From Apium graveolens (taxonomy: Eukaryota > Streptophyta > Magnoliopsida > Apiales > Apiaceae): a stretch of 64,000 nt of DNA. Every line of letters begins with the position of its first letter. Position 1 is the stretch's first letter. The stretch spans positions 2,218,735 through 2,282,734 of the forward strand of contig NC_133647.1 in assembly GCF_009905375.1 (NCBI RefSeq), in the 5' to 3' direction. Positions 1 to 10,139 of this stretch are shown here, piece by piece. Both the position numbers and the translations under genes were made by a program. Below the pieces are notes generated by a model, which saw nothing but the letters and a program-made list of their open reading frames with translations, made no database searches and had not been told where the DNA came from.

Positions 1-128
1 GGCCAAGCTGGAGGAAAAGAAGGGAGATTGGCTAGAGAAGATACCAACGGTTCTTTGGTCTTATAGTACAACTACAAGGTCGACTACGGGTGAATCCCCT
101 TTATGCTAACTTACGGGTATGAGGCTAT
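1..128 (+). pseudogene. Tat-type integrase, part upstream of the Athila insertion
   Basis: The reading frame gives a stretch containing GDWLEKIPTVLWSYSTTTR, the typical integrase segment just after the catalytic core in Ty3/gypsy elements (a W..LP.VLW.YRTT pattern), then TGESP. A one-base frameshift lies near 103-110, after which another frame continues as TYGYEA up to the insertion point. The frame resumes at 13331 with MIPVEVG. The fragment begins outside the window, so the catalytic DDE residues cannot be seen. It is a broken remnant. Confidence 0.75.
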
Positions 129-1578
129 TGTTAGGCACAAAGCATGCGCTAATAATTCACGCAAGTATACGCATTCACAAGTAATATAGAATAATTTCTA
201 GTTCGTTCCCACAGAGACTCAGACTAATTATGTTTAATTAACACTTACTCACCAATGTATGATTACTTCTCAAAGTCAAGACAATAACACTTAAGGTTGA
301 TTAACTAATTATTAACTACGATTAACTACGAGAATAAAACACTTAAATAACACTTGAATTAACAATATTAAACACACATGTGATCATAACTTCATTACTA
401 CTTCCTTTAATAATTATTGTTATTACCCTTAGCATGTAAAGGTGATGATATTAATCGAACAACACGAAACAAATAAAAGCCAACTTTCGTTGCACAAATA
501 CCATTCTACCAAGCATCCACAATTAAGATTGAAGTTGAATAGGCATCAATTATGTTGAGACCCTATATGTCTACAGAATTTGACAACATAACGATTTAAA
601 CGCAAGTTATTCATTATGATTACATAGGGCAAGTAAAACGGTTAGAGTTACCCACTAATCATGCATACAATACATGAACATATGCTAGCATGGCAAGTTC
701 TAAATCTCAAGATTCACTGTCGTTTCACAAGAGATTAACAAGCTATCTTATATATTCGCGACGCACATAAGACGAATAAGCACAACCTCTACTAGATATC
801 ATACAATCATCACTTACCAAGGTATTAAACAATTAACTAAAGAAATCCATAGTAAATCCGCTACGACCCCCTGATCACGATTAGCGCATGATAGAACTCA
901 TCGTCACCATGGGTTCATATGAAAACATGATAATAACATGACAATATAAACTAATAAAATATTTATTAAAACCAGAGTATGTCACAAGAGTATTAAGGTT
1001 CAAAGTAAAGAAAACTAGCATCCACTGTTACAATGAATAAAAGAATCACAAGATAACGTATGCTTCCTCTTTTTCGTTGCGGTGTGCTAAAACGGTCTTC
1101 TTAATCTTCTCTCCTTGCTCCTTGCTTGATTGATACTTGATCCTTGTTGCTTGTTATTGTGAAATGTCTCTCAAGTAGGTTTATATAAGAGTCCACAAGA
1201 AACAGCGATGTCAGAAGCCCAGTAGAATACGAATTAAAAATCCAGAATTAATTTTCTCGACCCCAGGCGGCCGCTCCAGGTTCCAAGCGGGCGCCTGCAC
1301 CTACAAGCGGTCGCCCCACATCCCAGGCGGGCGCTTGGACAGTTTCTGGAAAAATCAACTTTTTGCTCCTGATTTTGCTGATTTATTCACACAACTCTCC
1401 GCAACTGATTCCAAGTACTTCCCTAAGCTTATTTTGATGAAATCCCCCTAAATTTCGCAAGTTATACCATGAAATATAAAGGCACTAGAAAAACGCATCA
1501 AATATACAAAATACTTGATTTCAAGACATCAATTCAAGCCATTATAAGACGTTCTAAGTGGTATAAAATGCCACTTAT
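129..1578 (-). repeat. Athila 3' LTR
   Basis: This is the left member of the direct repeat pair; it matches 11880-13330 almost base for base. On the + strand it starts TGTTAGGCAC and ends next to the polypurine tract. A TATA box on the - strand (TTATATAA, 1180-1189) and a GC-rich array (1263-1342) mark U3. No protein-coding ORF is expected; the short ORFs here are chance. Confidence 0.92.
1263..1342. repeat. GC-rich four-unit array in the 3' LTR
   Basis: Four imperfect units built on AGGCGGCCGC / AAGCGGGCGCC occur at about 20-bp spacing inside an otherwise AT-rich LTR. The array lies upstream of the - strand TATA box at 1180-1189. The same array is in the other LTR and, as a diverged version, near the env-like ORF at 4186-4276. 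Confidence 0.8.
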
Positions 1579-1596
1579 CCCACCCCCAAACTTAAA
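1579..1596 (-). promoter_or_regulatory. Athila polypurine tract beside the 3' LTR
   Basis: On the - strand the sequence reads TTTAAGTTTGGGGGTGGG directly before the LTR start, the position and composition expected for the plus-strand DNA primer of reverse transcription. Confidence 0.85.
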
Positions 1597-2683
1597 TCGA
1601 TGTTTGTCTTCAAGCGTCACAGACTCAAAAACAAAATAAAAATATGCATGAATGCAAACTACATGAAATGCAGCGATCCCCATCGCAATGACTAAACCAA
1701 CCAACACATAACATCTCAACAAATGTAATTAGGCGACTGAAGATCAATCAAATCACGCAAGCTAACATACAACTAGAAACATGGTGTGTGCGAATGCTTA
1801 ACATATATACTTCTAAACTAGATCAATTATCCTCAAGGCAATCACAAGATTATACGAAGAATAAATTCTAGACACAAAATGACTTATAACAATTCAAGAT
1901 CACTGGAGCTTATTACGGAATCATGCTTTTATTTAACACAATAAACAAATGCTTATTTGATCGTGCAACAAGTGAGGTCCACAAAAGACTTATGCAATGA
2001 CATCCATTTAGCGAGCGTTAGGTTAGCGGATCCCAGACTATAAAAGCCTTAGGTTACTAGGCACAAAGTCCCCTAAGAACTTAATAACTCGAATACCAAA
2101 GAGCTCACTCGTGATCAATTATGCATTAAACCATTTTTTTCTTTTTTCTTTTTTTCTTTTTTTTTCAATTTCTAAGAAAGTGCGTTTCGCTCCATCTTGC
2201 TCAACCCTAGACTACTCGTATACAATACGAGCCGGCTACTAGCCATTTGACGCCTAACCACGACTAGCAATGAATTCTAATTTTTTTACTCCAATTTTAT
2301 CTTTTCATGCCTTTTATCATTAAGAGCCTATCATACATTCTAAGCATAATCAATAAATTAACCTCTAAAACCATCAAACCATGACAAAAATCTAGTTCTT
2401 AAGCATACTCCAAGACTTAGTGAAATTACAAGTGTTTCTAGCATGCATGTCAACCTAACAAGATTCAACATCACTCTACCGCTATCACTACACTCGCATC
2501 AATATCACATATCAATTAGTAAAGCAACACAAAAGGGATCATGGTATATGCATGAGCTATATGACATGATAAATAAAGCTATAAAATAAAAAAAAAACTA
2601 TATGGCAAAAATATGCAACTATATGAACTAAACTATCATGAATATGCAACTACATGACACACACAAAAATATGTTCCTTAACT
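1597..2683 (-). other. Athila 3' untranslated region
   Basis: About 1.1 kb between the env-like ORF and the 3' LTR contains no convincing coding frame. A near-pure pyrimidine run at 2132-2166 (purine-rich on the element's coding strand) is the only notable feature besides the duplicated polypurine motif just beyond it. Confidence 0.7.
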
Positions 2684-2725
2684 ACCACCCCCAAACTTAA
2701 AATCTTCACTGTCCCCAGTGAAGGT
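2684..2725 (-). promoter_or_regulatory. Second polypurine-like tract with adjoining hairpin
   Basis: ACCACCCCCAAACTTAAA (2684-2701) repeats the polypurine motif found beside the LTR at 1579-1596, more than 1 kb away and directly after the env-like ORF. It is followed by a perfect 8-bp inverted repeat, CTTCACTG-TCCC-CAGTGAAG (2706-2725). A second internal purine tract could act as an extra initiation site for plus-strand synthesis; that role is inferred. Confidence 0.65.
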
Positions 2726-2749
2726 AATAGAAAGGAACACAGGGTATAC

Positions 2750-3934
2750 CTACTCATAGAAATTATCATCATCACCCTCAGAGGGTAGAGTGTCAGGAGG
2801 CGGATAAACAGAGTCCTCACCAAAAACGGGCCACTGGATGTCAGCTCCAAGGCCTCTAAAAGCAGTCTCAAGTGCTAGGGTGAGCTCCTGCACAAACCTA
2901 CTCTGCGACTCGTACATCGCATCCATCCTCCTGGATAGCCTCCTATACTGGACATCACCTATACCTGAACCATCACCTCCCTGAGCTCTAGAAGAACCTG
3001 CCTCGCCATGAGCCTGACTGGGCCTAACCATCGTAGCACCAGCTGCTGGACGTCCTCCTGGAAGATGATATCCCAAACCATGCTCCTCGGGCTCTCCACC
3101 CGTCCACTCCTGCATCGCATTCAGCGTCGATGAATCAATAGGAGCGGCAGGCATCCGCAACTGCTCATAAGAAGGCCAGTGGACTCCAACTTCCTTGTAC
3201 AGCTTCGTGACAACAGAGGCATAAGGGATGTTTTTATGCGTCATCCCCCTGAAAATCTTCAAAATCCCTTGGTAGATGAACTCACCAAGGTCCACATAAT
3301 ACTCCTCATTCAAAATCCCCCACAACAACCTGGCTCTCTAAACTATAACCTCATGTGCATGTGAAGAAGGCAGAATATTAACACAAATAAAGGCATTCCA
3401 TGCACGGGCATACCTGTTCATCGCAACAGCCGAAAAAGAATGATGCTCATTAGATCCTGTCTTAAACTTTCACACCGTGCCCGGCTGGCAGAGAGTAGCA
3501 ATAATCAAATTCGAGTCAAAATCCTCGGGGGTCTTCTCATTCCAATTCTCCTCACGGGGCTTCCTTTGTCGCTGCCTAATAACACGGCGAATCGCCTCGG
3601 GCTGATAATCAACCGTAATCCCCCTAACAACAGAATACCCATTCTTTTCGGGCTTGGCATTCGCATAGAACTCGTGAACCACACTCATCGGGACCGCCTC
3701 AGGTGTCTCACAAAAAGTAATCCATTCATTCTCTGCAATCATCGGCAATAACTCACCATCCCTCCCCAATGGCAAAAATCCCCTCTCCTTCAGAATCGGT
3801 TTAGTCAGAAGCCTAGCATACTCCTCCTCAGCAGCCCTATCCACCAATTGGGGCCTCGCAGCAGTACCCCTCGAAGAATCAACAGTAAGAATGGTGTTGC
3901 TGCTCTCAACAGTACGAGATCTCTTTGGGGCCAT
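2750..3934 (-). pseudogene. Athila env-like third ORF (Transposase_32-type domain)
   Basis: The frame starts at 3934 with MAPKRSRTVESS and runs 154 codons, with GFLPL, an aromatic-rich core and the VHEFYANA...VRGITVDY block. That block is typical of the plant domain labelled 'putative plant transposon protein' (Transposase_32), found in the env-position ORF of Athila elements. A break at about 3330-3470 is followed by a second frame (3328-2750) with a Pro/Gly/Ser-rich middle and the acidic end PSEGDDDNFYE. Frameshifts or stops between the two make this a pseudogene. I see no clear signal peptide or membrane anchor, so an envelope role is not shown by the sequence. A TATA box and GC-rich array lie upstream of the start. 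Confidence 0.75.
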
Positions 3935-4030
3935 TGAAACTGAGAATAAGTGTTTGAGAGTTTATGTTTTGTGTGTAGGAGAGAGTTTGTAAGTTGAAAG
4001 TATATGGGAGTGTATATGAAGAGGTTGTGT

Positions 4031-4041
4031 GTATATATAGG
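4031..4041 (-). promoter_or_regulatory. TATA box upstream of the env-like ORF
   Basis: On the - strand CCCTATATATAC lies about 100 bp before the ATG at 3934, followed by a CT/CA-rich leader without upstream ATGs close to the start. It is a good plant core-promoter match inside the element body rather than in the LTR. Confidence 0.5.
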
Positions 4042-4185
4042 GTAGGATTTAGGTTTAGAAATTGATTAGGAGTGGGGTTTGTGGCTTGTTTGTAAGAGAA
4101 AATTTGTGGGTTAATGGGGTTATGGCTGTGGTATTTTATTTTTTATGTTTTTTTATAAGGCTGAATTTTTTTTTCAAACAGTCGA

Positions 4186-4276
4186 GCTCCAGGCGTTCGC
4201 CTGGAACCAGCAGGCGAGCGCCTCAGTTCCCAAGCGGCCGCCCGGAACAGTACGTGGGCGCCCGGGAGGTTTATGG
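4186..4276. repeat. GC-rich array near the env-like promoter, related to the LTR array
   Basis: Units such as AGGCGTTCGCCTGG, AGGCGAGCGCC, AAGCGGCCGCCCGG and GTGGGCGCCCGGG repeat at roughly 20-bp spacing. They share the A(A/G)GCGGxCGCC core of the LTR array and sit 150-240 bp upstream of the TATA box at 4031. Confidence 0.75.
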
Positions 4277-4362
4277 AAATTTTTTTTTTGCCTTTTTCTT
4301 TTCTATTTTTTTTGGGTTTTTGGATAGAGTACTAACTTCTAAAGGTTCCTATAGTCTCAAAT

Positions 4363-4412
4363 CTTGGGTTGCCTCCCAAGAAGCGCTTCTTTTACGTCAT
4401 TAGCTTGACGTA
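4363..4412 (-). other. Two consecutive hairpins after the Athila pol gene
   Basis: CTTGGG-TTGCCT-CCCAAG (4363-4380) is a 6-bp inverted repeat, followed by the palindrome AAGCGCTT (4381-4388). A second stem, ACGTCA-TTAGCT-TGACGT (4394-4411), comes next. The motif resembles a block I recognise from Athila elements of many plants at the pol/env junction. Its role is unknown; an RNA structure affecting translation, splicing or packaging is inferred. Confidence 0.7.
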
Positions 4413-4423
4413 GAGTAGTGCGA

Positions 4424-4775
4424 TCAAGTTGACAATAAAACAGAACTAACCACTTCCCGATTTACCTTATCCCCATGATAGTGCTTCAATCTCTGACCAT
4501 TAACTTTGAATGCTTGGCCCAGATCGTTCTAAAAAATTTCCACTGCTCCGTGTGGAAACACAGTTTTGACGATAAATGGTCCAGACCACCTTGATTTCAA
4601 CTTTCCAGGAAAAAGTCGGAGACGAGAGTTGAATAAAAGAACTTGTTGCCCCGACACAAAAAACTTAGGAGATAATTTCTTGTCATGCCACCTTTTCACT
4701 TTTTCCTTGTACATTTTGTTGTTTTCGTACACTTGCAGTCGAAATTCATCAAGTTCATTTAACTGAAGCATTCGC
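4424..4775 (-). pseudogene. Athila integrase C-terminal part
   Basis: The frame continues the integrase across the solo [18 protein letters not shown], then the KRWHDKKL block and the [18 protein letters not shown] motif typical of Athila integrase C-termini, and [10 protein letters not shown]. One in-frame TAG lies near 4529-4531, after which recognisable sequence (LGQAFKVNGQRLKHYHG) continues to the natural stop at 4424-4426. The upstream part is at 6755-7196. Removing the solo LTR and one copy of its duplication rejoins the two parts. Confidence 0.85.
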
Positions 4776-6749
4776 TGTGACGGCCTCAACCCCGGGTCAG
4801 AAGTTGACGTCACTAACAACATGAAACTAAAATTATAATACAACAAACTTACTTTATTACAATATAAACAACTCTTCCACAAGATCTTTTCCAGGTTCAA
4901 GTCTAATTTAAGTTACACACACTTATTACAAACTATCTTATTGAAAACAACCTGCCATGACTATTATTCTACAGCAACTCACAGACCACACTTGGTCAGA
5001 CACAACCTATTCAGAGGAGCTCAACACATGAGGAATTGGAAACTGGCCCTTTGCAAGGCAGCAACATCTCATAGGCATCTGCAATACGAAAATATACAAA
5101 CACATTTGCAAGAGTGAGCGATCAACCGCTCAGCAGTACCACTATATGAATACTAACTAAAACAGTATATAATGAACAATTGTAGGAACATAAATCACAA
5201 CTTGTTAGTAGAAAACAAGTAAAACAAGTGTAAACAGATAAAAACTGATGAACTGTTGAAAACTGGATCTTTAATAGCTAGCATGCTCTCTAAACATTTT
5301 ATTAATTGTGCTGTGTAATTACCAGGGTTAAATTTTAGCATGCTACTTTCATTTTCAAATCATTCGTCCCATCGCAGGACCCATAAAACTAATTTTTCCG
5401 TTACGGGAACCATAAAACTTGTCCCATTACAGGACCTATAGAACTTGTTCCTCTCCGGGAACCTCAAAATCACTTGCTCAGATATAAAAGTATTGGATGA
5501 TCCCTGGTGAGACAGCTGATCAGGCTATCTTATGAAACTTGTTCCGGAACTCAGAGACTAGCTAGGTCTCTGTTACGCTGGGCTGGTGGTTATAATAGGG
5601 TGCGCAACCACTTCGCCTCTTACGCTAACTTCCAGGCCGTTACGGGCCTTCTACGCACATTCATCCAATTATCTGATCATTTTTATCCAGTTTCCAAATT
5701 ACTTACCTATCTCTTGTCAAAACAATTCTAACACAGCACATTTTCCAAAACATTTTCATTTTATTCAAAATTTAGAGATAGGCATTTTCCGAAGTTACTT
5801 TTCCCCCAAAACACAAGTTAACAAGATAATTTGAAACCCAGGGGATACGTAACTTGAATCGTTCTGTTCCAGTACGTAAATTTAAATCAACAATTATTCA
5901 TATAGTACTGAACTGTAAAAGATTTATTCAGGGGCACTTGCCTTAATACGCTTTAACACTAATTTCTGACTGGCTTTGCACCGACCGGGATGCTAAGGAC
6001 TTCGACTGGAACCCAAAACAGGGGGTAAATATGGGGAAGAGAAAGAGAGTGAAGGAGAGATTGAGTGTAAGAGGGAGGAAGAGAGCGGAGGGATTAGAGA
6101 GAGATGCAGAGATCGCGAGAGAGAGAATCGAGGGATTGAAGAGGAAGTCGGGTGATACCCGAATGAAAAACAGCCCCCCTATTTATGTTTCATTTTGTTT
6201 GTTTTTTTTCCGAATAAATCCCGCAGCAAAGTTTTATCTGACCCATACCTTTTTGTTTAACGATATAATATGCGTATTAACTAAATTGAAATAATTTCAA
6301 ATAAGCTTCAAAATTCCCGAATCAAATAAAACTTTAACAAAATAAAATTTTCGTAATTTTTAAGAAATTTTAGAATTAAATACTGAAGTTACTATTAAAT
6401 AAAATTAGAAAATCATTTAAAGATAAATAAACAGTAAAATATTGATTTCTAAATTTTATAAATTCCTGAAAATAATAAATTAAAATTATAAAGCGATAAA
6501 AATAATTTTAGAGACAATCCAAATATTTATGAGAATAAATCTTGAATAAAATCACTTTTAACCATAAAACAGGTAACTCAACGTCACTGCTAATTGCACA
6601 ACCGATCCTCGAACACCAATAATCACACATAATTAATAAAATATTAACAAAGATAATATCCAACTAATAGAACCCATACACATAATTTATTTAATTAATT
6701 ATTTAGTAATCACACAATTAAATATTACAAAAATGTGCGAGTCGTTATA
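4776..6749 (-). mobile_element. Solo LTR inserted in the Athila integrase
   Basis: The 1974-bp insertion starts TGTGACGG and ends CGTTATA on the + strand, with the 5-bp duplication TTCGC at 4771-4775 and 6750-6754. The ends are near-inverted (TGTGACG / TATAACG), as for an LTR. On the - strand it reads T(A)TAACGACTCG...CCGTCACA, with a TATA box (ATAAATAG, about 6179-6186) followed by a long CT-rich leader (the GA-rich run at 6030-6155). No gag-pol, primer-binding site or second LTR is present, so this is a solo LTR left by recombination. Several short repeats of a TTACAGGAACCATAAAACTTG type occur at 5370-5470. The parent family was not identified beyond LTR retrotransposon. Confidence 0.85.
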
Positions 6750-6754
6750 TTCGC

Positions 6755-7196
6755 TTCTTCCCAGCTACATCTAGATCAAGGTTTAACTTCTTAAGTGCCC
6801 AATAAGCCTTATGCTCAAGCTCCATAGGTAAATGACATCCCTTACTATAGACAAGTTGAAACGGGGACATCCCAAGTGGAGTTTTGTATGCTGTTCTATA
6901 AGCCCAAACAGCTTCATCGAGCTTCAAAGACCAATCTTTCCTTGACGGACAAACAACTTTCTCTAGAATGCGCTTGATCTCTCTATTAGATACTTCAGCT
7001 TGACCATTAGTTTGCGGATGATAGGCAGTAGCAATACGATGATTCACATTGTAGCGTTGCATCATAGAAGTAAACTTACGATTGCAGAAATGCGATCATC
7101 ACTTATGATAACTCGTGACGTTCCAAACCTTGTGAATATCTGCTTATGAAGAAAACTTAACACTACTTTTGCATCATTTGTCGGTAGAGCCTTGAC
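6755..7196 (-). pseudogene. Athila integrase core, second half
   Basis: The frame 7065-6755 contains [20 protein letters not shown], which holds the catalytic Glu of the DD35E integrase core, then [18 protein letters not shown] and [16 protein letters not shown]. Between 7196 and 7066 the frame around the second catalytic Asp is damaged; an ISDD-like remnant near 7090-7110 can be read with a small deletion or frameshift. The frame is then interrupted by the solo LTR. Confidence 0.85.
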
Positions 7197-9275
7197 TTAT
7201 ACCCATTTCGAGACATAATCGACTGCCAGCAAGATATACTGATTATTGCATGACGAGATAAATGGTCTCATGAAATCGATTCCCCAAACATCGAAGACCT
7301 CAACTTCAAGCATCACATTTAAAGGCATCTCATCCTTTCTAGTATGATTCCCAACTCTTTGGCAACGATCACACCTTAAAATGAACTGATGTGCATCCCT
7401 AAACAACGTAAGCCAGAAAAAACCTGTTTGAAGAATATGAGCTACTGTCTTTTCACCATCATAATGTCCACCATAAACTGTGGAATGACAGTCTCGTAAT
7501 ATCCCCTCCGTCTCACAGAATGGGATACATCTCTTGATGATTTGGTTAGCTCCTTGTCTAAACAAATATGGTTCATCCCACATGTACCACTTCACCTCAT
7601 GCAGAAACTTCTTCTTTTGAGCTGCATTCATATTAGGAGGCATTATATTGCTGACAAGATAGTTCACAATATCTGCGAACCATGGCTCTTCCTCTTGAAC
7701 TGCGAACAACTGCTCATCCGAAAAAAATTCGTTGATCAATGTCTTATCATGTGAAGTAGAATCAGGATTCTCCAGTCTAGAGAGATGGTCAACTACTTGT
7801 TTTTCAGTGCCTTTTCGATCCTTGATCTCTAACTCAAATACATGTAGCAAGAGCACCCAACGAATAAGTTTAGGCTTCGAATCCTTCTTTGAGACCAGAT
7901 AGCGAATGTCAGCGTGATCAGTGAATACTTTCACCTTTGTCCCAAGTAGATAAGATCGAAATTTTTCGAAACTAAAAACTATAGCCAAGAGCTCCTTCTC
8001 AGTAGTGGTGTAGTTCATTTGAGCTCCATTAAGCGTCTTACTAGCATAGTAGACCACATGAAAAATATTATTCTTGCACTGCCCAAGAACTGCTCCCACT
8101 GCATAATCACTTGCATCGCACATCATCTCAAAAGGTTCTATCCAATCAGGTGTCGTTATAACTGGTGCAGTTATTAAACTCTTCTTGAGAGTCTTGAATG
8201 CTGCCAAGCATTCATCATCAAATTTGAAAGGCACATCTTTCTCGAGCAAGTTGCATAACGGCTTAGATATCTTAGAGAAGTACTTGATGAAACGCCGATA
8301 AAAACCCACATGCCCAAGAAAACTACAGATTCCTTTCACAAAAATAGGTGGAGGAAGATTTTCAATTACTCTCACCTTGACTTTATCCACCTCAAGACCT
8401 TTACTAGAGACCTTATGCCCAAGAATGATGCTTTGTTGCACCATGAAGTGACATTTTTCCCAATTGAGCACCAAATTAGTTTCCACACACCTTTTGAGCA
8501 CCGAACGGAGATTATTCAAACATTCATCAAATGAATGTCCAAAGACGGAGAAGTCGTTCATGAACACTTCGACATTATTTCCAATCATATCAGAGAATAT
8601 TGCCATCATGCATCTCTAAAAAGCGGCAGGTGCACCACATAAGCCAAAAGAAACTCTGCGAAAAGCAAACATGCCAAATGGACAAGTGAAAGTAGTCTTT
8701 TCTTGATCTTCTGGTGCAATGCAAATCTGATTGTAACCCGAATAGCCATCCAGAAGACAATAATACTCATGACCAGCCAACCTGTCAAGCATCTGATCAA
8801 TAAATGGAAGAGGGAAGTGATCCTTTCTCGTGGCTTTGTTCAACTTTTTGTAGTCCATGCATACCCTCCATCCCATTACTGTTCGAGTAGGGATGAGCTC
8901 GTTCTTCTCATTTGCTACCACAGTAATACCTCTTTTCATCCCGTGACTGTCAGAAATAGGATATATGATTCCTGCATCCAGCCACTTTAGAATTTCTTTC
9001 TTCACCACTTTTTTCATGATAGGATTAAGTCTTCTCTGTTGCTCAATAGTCGGCTTGCTACCTTCCTCTAGCAGAATTTTATGCATGTAATACGAAGGGC
9101 TGATCGCTTTTATATCTGCTATAGTCCATCCGATGGCCGATTTGAATTCTCTCAAGATCCTCAAGAGCTTGTCCTCCTCACTAACTGAAAGGTCAGATGT
9201 AATAATAACAGGCAAAGTAGATGCATCACCTAGAAAAGCATACCTCAAGTGTTCAGGCAATGGTTTAAGCTCCAA
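7197..9275 (-). pseudogene. Athila reverse transcriptase, RNase H and integrase N-terminus
   Basis: The RT starts around 9275, with DAGIIYPISDS, WRVCMDYKKLNKATRKDHFPL and the FTCPFGMFAFRRV..GLCGAPA block, then a single in-frame TAG near 8613. It continues from 8609. The catalytic box reads FMNDFSVFG where the family has FMDD, so one catalytic Asp is Asn. RNase H follows ([49 protein letters not shown]). The integrase zinc-binding H..H..C..C region then appears (HYDGEK...[15 protein letters not shown]), and [10 protein letters not shown] carries the first catalytic Asp. A stop after SKWV ends the frame at 7197. An enzyme with this active site would not be expected to polymerise DNA. Confidence 0.9.
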
Positions 9276-9365
9276 ATTAGGCGCTTCCTCAATAGATGGG
9301 TTGAGCTTTCCCTCAGCATTCTTGAGATCAGTATTACCAAGAGATTCAAATGGTATATCTAGATT

Positions 9366-10121
9366 TCACTTCCAAGGAGAAGCATTTAGATATTGTAGTT
9401 GCTCATTGCTTTCCTCATCTTCACTGTCAAATTCCCCCAATAAGGCTTTTTCTAAGGCATCAGACCTTAGCACATGATCAAGTTCTGAACTTACCACATA
9501 ATCAATCAAATCCACCTTGAAGCACTCCTCATCTTCTGTAGGGAATTTCATCGCATTGAATACATTGAATATCACATCCTGATCTTGCACCCTCATAGTA
9601 AGTTCACCTTTTTGCACATCTATCAAAGTATGATATGTAGCCAAGAAAGGTCTTCCCAAGATTATGGGAATCTTCTTATCTTCCTCGAAATCTAGAATGA
9701 CAAAGTCTGCAGGAAAGATGAGCTTATCCACCTTTACTAACACGTCATTCACGATGCCTCGTGGGTATGTAATAGAACGATCAGCCAATTGTAGAGAAAT
9801 ATAGGTGGGCTTTGGATAAGGTAAATTCAGCTTTTTGAAGATAGACAACGACATCAAATTGATGCTTTCTCCCAAATCGCAAAGGCACTTGTCGAATGAC
9901 AACTTGCCAATGGTGCAAGAAATGGTGAAGTTACCTGGATCCTTAAGCTTTGGAGGTAATTTTTGTTGTAACACAATACTGCACTCTTCCGTTAGAGCAA
10001 CGGTATCGAGATCATCCAGTTTCATGTTCCTTGAAAGAATACCTTTCATGAATTTTGCATAACTAGGCATTTGCTCCAGAGCCTCAGCGAAAGGTATGTT
10101 GATGTGAAGTTTTTTGAACAC
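9366..10121 (-). pseudogene. Athila aspartic protease region
   Basis: The frame contains LPPKLKDPGNFTISCTIG and FDKCLCDLGESINLMSLSIF. CDLG(A/E)SINLMP is the Athila-type retropepsin active site, with the catalytic Asp in DLG. Downstream ADRSITYPRGIVNDVLVKV and FVILDFEEDKKIPIILGRPF are the conserved second half of the fold. The usual DLGAS reads DLGES here. The region is uninterrupted for 251 codons but separated by stops from gag upstream (10140) and RT downstream (9275). Confidence 0.88.
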
Positions 10122-10139
10122 CTCCAGAAACTTACCAAA

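Noticed and set aside
2750..3934. Interpretation of the Athila third ORF as a true viral envelope gene
   Set aside because: No signal peptide, membrane segment or glycoprotein features were seen; the recognisable domain is the plant Transposase_32 type, so only 'env-like by position' is justified.
6031..6294. 87-codon Arg/Lys/Glu-rich ORF
   Set aside because: It is the GA-rich complement of the CT-rich leader in the solo LTR.
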